From an uncultured Geobacteraceae bacterium (GTDB lineage: Bacteria > Desulfobacterota > Desulfuromonadia > Geobacterales > Pseudopelobacteraceae): 8,347 nucleotides of DNA. Position numbers and translations under genes: made by a program. Shown here piece by piece: positions 7,073 to 8,347 of the stretch; position 1 is the stretch's first letter, and each line of letters starts with the position of its first letter. Where the stretch lies: contig CAIRND010000225.1 of assembly GCA_903879825.1 (NCBI GenBank), positions 1-8,347 of the forward strand. The letters run 5' to 3'. The notes below the pieces were generated by a model. It worked only from the letters and a program-made list of their open reading frames with translations, had not been told where the DNA came from and searched no databases.

Positions 7073-8323
7073 ATGAACGTTACTGCGTTGAAAAAAAACA
7101 ATCACACAACCCGCTTTTACCGCAATCTGAGTATGATGATCGCGCTGGTAATCGTATCAATTTACCTTGGCCTGTACATCCGCAGCAACCAATTACTCCT
7201 TGATGCAGTCAAACAGCAGGCTGTCTCATATTTTGACCTGATTGTCCAGGTTCGGAAATGGAATGCAGGCTATGGCGGCGCCTATGTAGAAAAAAAGAAC
7301 GGGATAGAATCGAATCGTTACCTTTTGGAAGTTGGCGGTGATCCGGACATTGTTGCACGGGATGGTCGGGTTTTTACCATGCGTAATCCGGCAATGATGA
7401 CCAAGGAAATATCAAAAATTTTTAGTGAGCGAAGCGGAATCCAATTTCATATCACCAGCGAAAAGCTGCTTAATAAAGAAAATGCCCCTGATCCGTTTGA
7501 ACTGCGGGCACTGAAAAAGTTTCAAGCGGGGGTACCTGAGGTATGGGAAATCGAAGACGGCGTATCCGGTACGCGCTTCCGTTATATGGCTCCTTTGCTG
7601 GTTGAACAGTCGTGCCAGAAATGCCATGTCAAATTTGGTTACAAGATTGGCGATATCCGGGGAGGGATTAGCGTCAGCATTCCTTTTGCACCGATTAAGC
7701 ACGCAATGGACATCAATCGTACGGCCATTATCGGCCTCTCTATTCTCACACTGGCCATTCTGCTTGGTTCTTCCTATCAAATGTTCTCTCAACTGTTGAC
7801 GCAGTTAAAAAAGGCCCAGAATGCGCTGCAGGAAGCATCTATAACGGATGAACTGACGGGATTACGTAATCGCCGTTACCTCATGTCTCGCTATCAGGAA
7901 GAATTTGAACGGGCTCGCAGACACGGCGGCTTACTTGGCTTTTTTATGATGGACCTGGATCATTTTAAAGGAGTTAATGACAGTTGTGGCCATCCTTTTG
8001 GTGATCTGGTGCTAAAGAGTGTCGCCAGTACTATTACAAAAGTGGTGCGTGAATACGACATTGCCGGTAGATATGGGGGCGAGGAATTTGCGGTTATAGT
8101 TGCGGAGACATCACGTGAGGACATGATGGTGCTTGCGGAGCGGATGCGGGCAACGCTGGCTGAGATGTACATCAGTGATGCCAATACCTGCATCCGAATT
8201 ACGGTCAGCATCGGGGTGGCCGTATTAAATGATGGAGATACTTCGGAGACACTGCTGAAACGTGCTGATGCCGCGCTGTACCAGGCAAAACGTGAAGGGC
8301 GCAACCGGACGGTGCTTCTCTGA
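7073..8323 (+). CDS. Membrane diguanylate cyclase with a periplasmic c-type heme (DUF3365-like) domain
   Basis: A 416-residue enzyme expected to make c-di-GMP from two GTP. An N-terminal anchor helix (about 19-36) is followed by a periplasmic domain (about 38-215), a second helix (218-238), a short coiled segment, and a GGDEF domain (about 255-416). The periplasmic part resembles the DUF3365 (Tll0287-like) heme family: RKWNAGYGG, ENAPDPFE, FRYMAPL, then SCQKCH, a CxxCH c-heme site (C181, C184, H185), and GDIRGGISVSIP. The cyclase keeps metal ligands D294/D296 (MMDLDHFK), an intact GGEEF at 335-339 and an intact RxxD inhibitory site (R326, D329), so it should be active with product inhibition. 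ATG 7073 is 12 bases after GGAGAGG (7054-7060), a slightly long spacing; no alternative gives a better N-terminus. I infer that heme redox state or a heme ligand controls the cyclase. The domain calls are firm, the stimulus is not. Confidence 0.93.
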   Translation: MNVTALKKNNHTTRFYRNLSMMIALVIVSIYLGLYIRSNQLLLDAVKQQAVSYFDLIVQVRKWNAGYGGAYVEKKNGIESNRYLLEVGGDPDIVARDGRVFTMRNPAMMTKEISKIFSERSGIQFHITSEKLLNKENAPDPFELRALKKFQAGVPEVWEIEDGVSGTRFRYMAPLLVEQSCQKCHVKFGYKIGDIRGGISVSIPFAPIKHAMDINRTAIIGLSILTLAILLGSSYQMFSQLLTQLKKAQNALQEASITDELTGLRNRRYLMSRYQEEFERARRHGGLLGFFMMDLDHFKGVNDSCGHPFGDLVLKSVASTITKVVREYDIAGRYGGEEFAVIVAETSREDMMVLAERMRATLAEMYISDANTCIRITVSIGVAVLNDGDTSETLLKRADAALYQAKREGRNRTVLL

Positions 8324-8347
8324 TGTTTACGTGCCGAGAGAAATAAC

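Noticed and set aside
8322..8345. ATG overlapping the last stop codon (TGATG), as at the other junctions
   Set aside because: The frame closes after seven codons with TAA, so no coupled downstream gene starts here within the window.
1..8347. CRISPR arrays, tRNA/rRNA genes, insertion sequences or attachment sites
   Set aside because: No spaced direct repeats, transposase-like frame, terminal inverted repeats or RNA-gene landmarks were seen; coding sequence fills nearly the whole window.

Overview
The window is a dense, single-strand (+) signal-transduction locus of six genes: a chemoreceptor fragment, two histidine kinases, a lone receiver, a receiver-linked GGDEF/EAL protein, and a membrane diguanylate cyclase with a c-type heme motif. 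Nothing else in it looks protein-coding. The DUF3365-like periplasmic c-heme domain, the 'GGIAHDFNNL' kinase family, the many PAS/GAF kinases and mid-range base composition suggest an anaerobic, cytochrome-rich, Geobacter/Desulfuromonas-like bacterium. That placement is inference from style, not from a marker gene.

Layout: (1) 1-885, the C-terminal signalling half of a methyl-accepting chemotaxis protein that begins before the window. A short AT-rich hairpin with a T-run overlaps its stop codon. (2) 958-4657, a translationally coupled three-gene block: a soluble PAS histidine kinase, a single-domain response regulator, and a receiver-PAS-GGDEF-EAL protein. Both junctions are the same ATGATGA overlap. 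(3) A 93-bp gap, then 4751-7063, a membrane-anchored hybrid kinase (PAS-GAF-HisKA-HATPase-receiver). (4) 9 bp later, 7073-8323, a DUF3365-like periplasmic domain with CxxCH, joined through a second membrane helix to an intact GGEEF domain.

How the genes may work together (inference): two kinases receive cytoplasmic signals and feed receivers, one of which controls a c-di-GMP enzyme. That enzyme has a complete EAL phosphodiesterase site, but its GGDEF motif has become VGDEF and its inhibitory site is missing, so it probably degrades c-di-GMP. The last gene has an intact cyclase site, an intact RxxD inhibitory site and a likely periplasmic heme, so it probably makes c-di-GMP in response to redox state or a heme ligand. 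The locus therefore looks like an opposed make/break c-di-GMP switch, with one arm controlled by phosphorylation and the other by heme, next to a chemoreceptor. Each domain family is known; the combination is what deserves attention.
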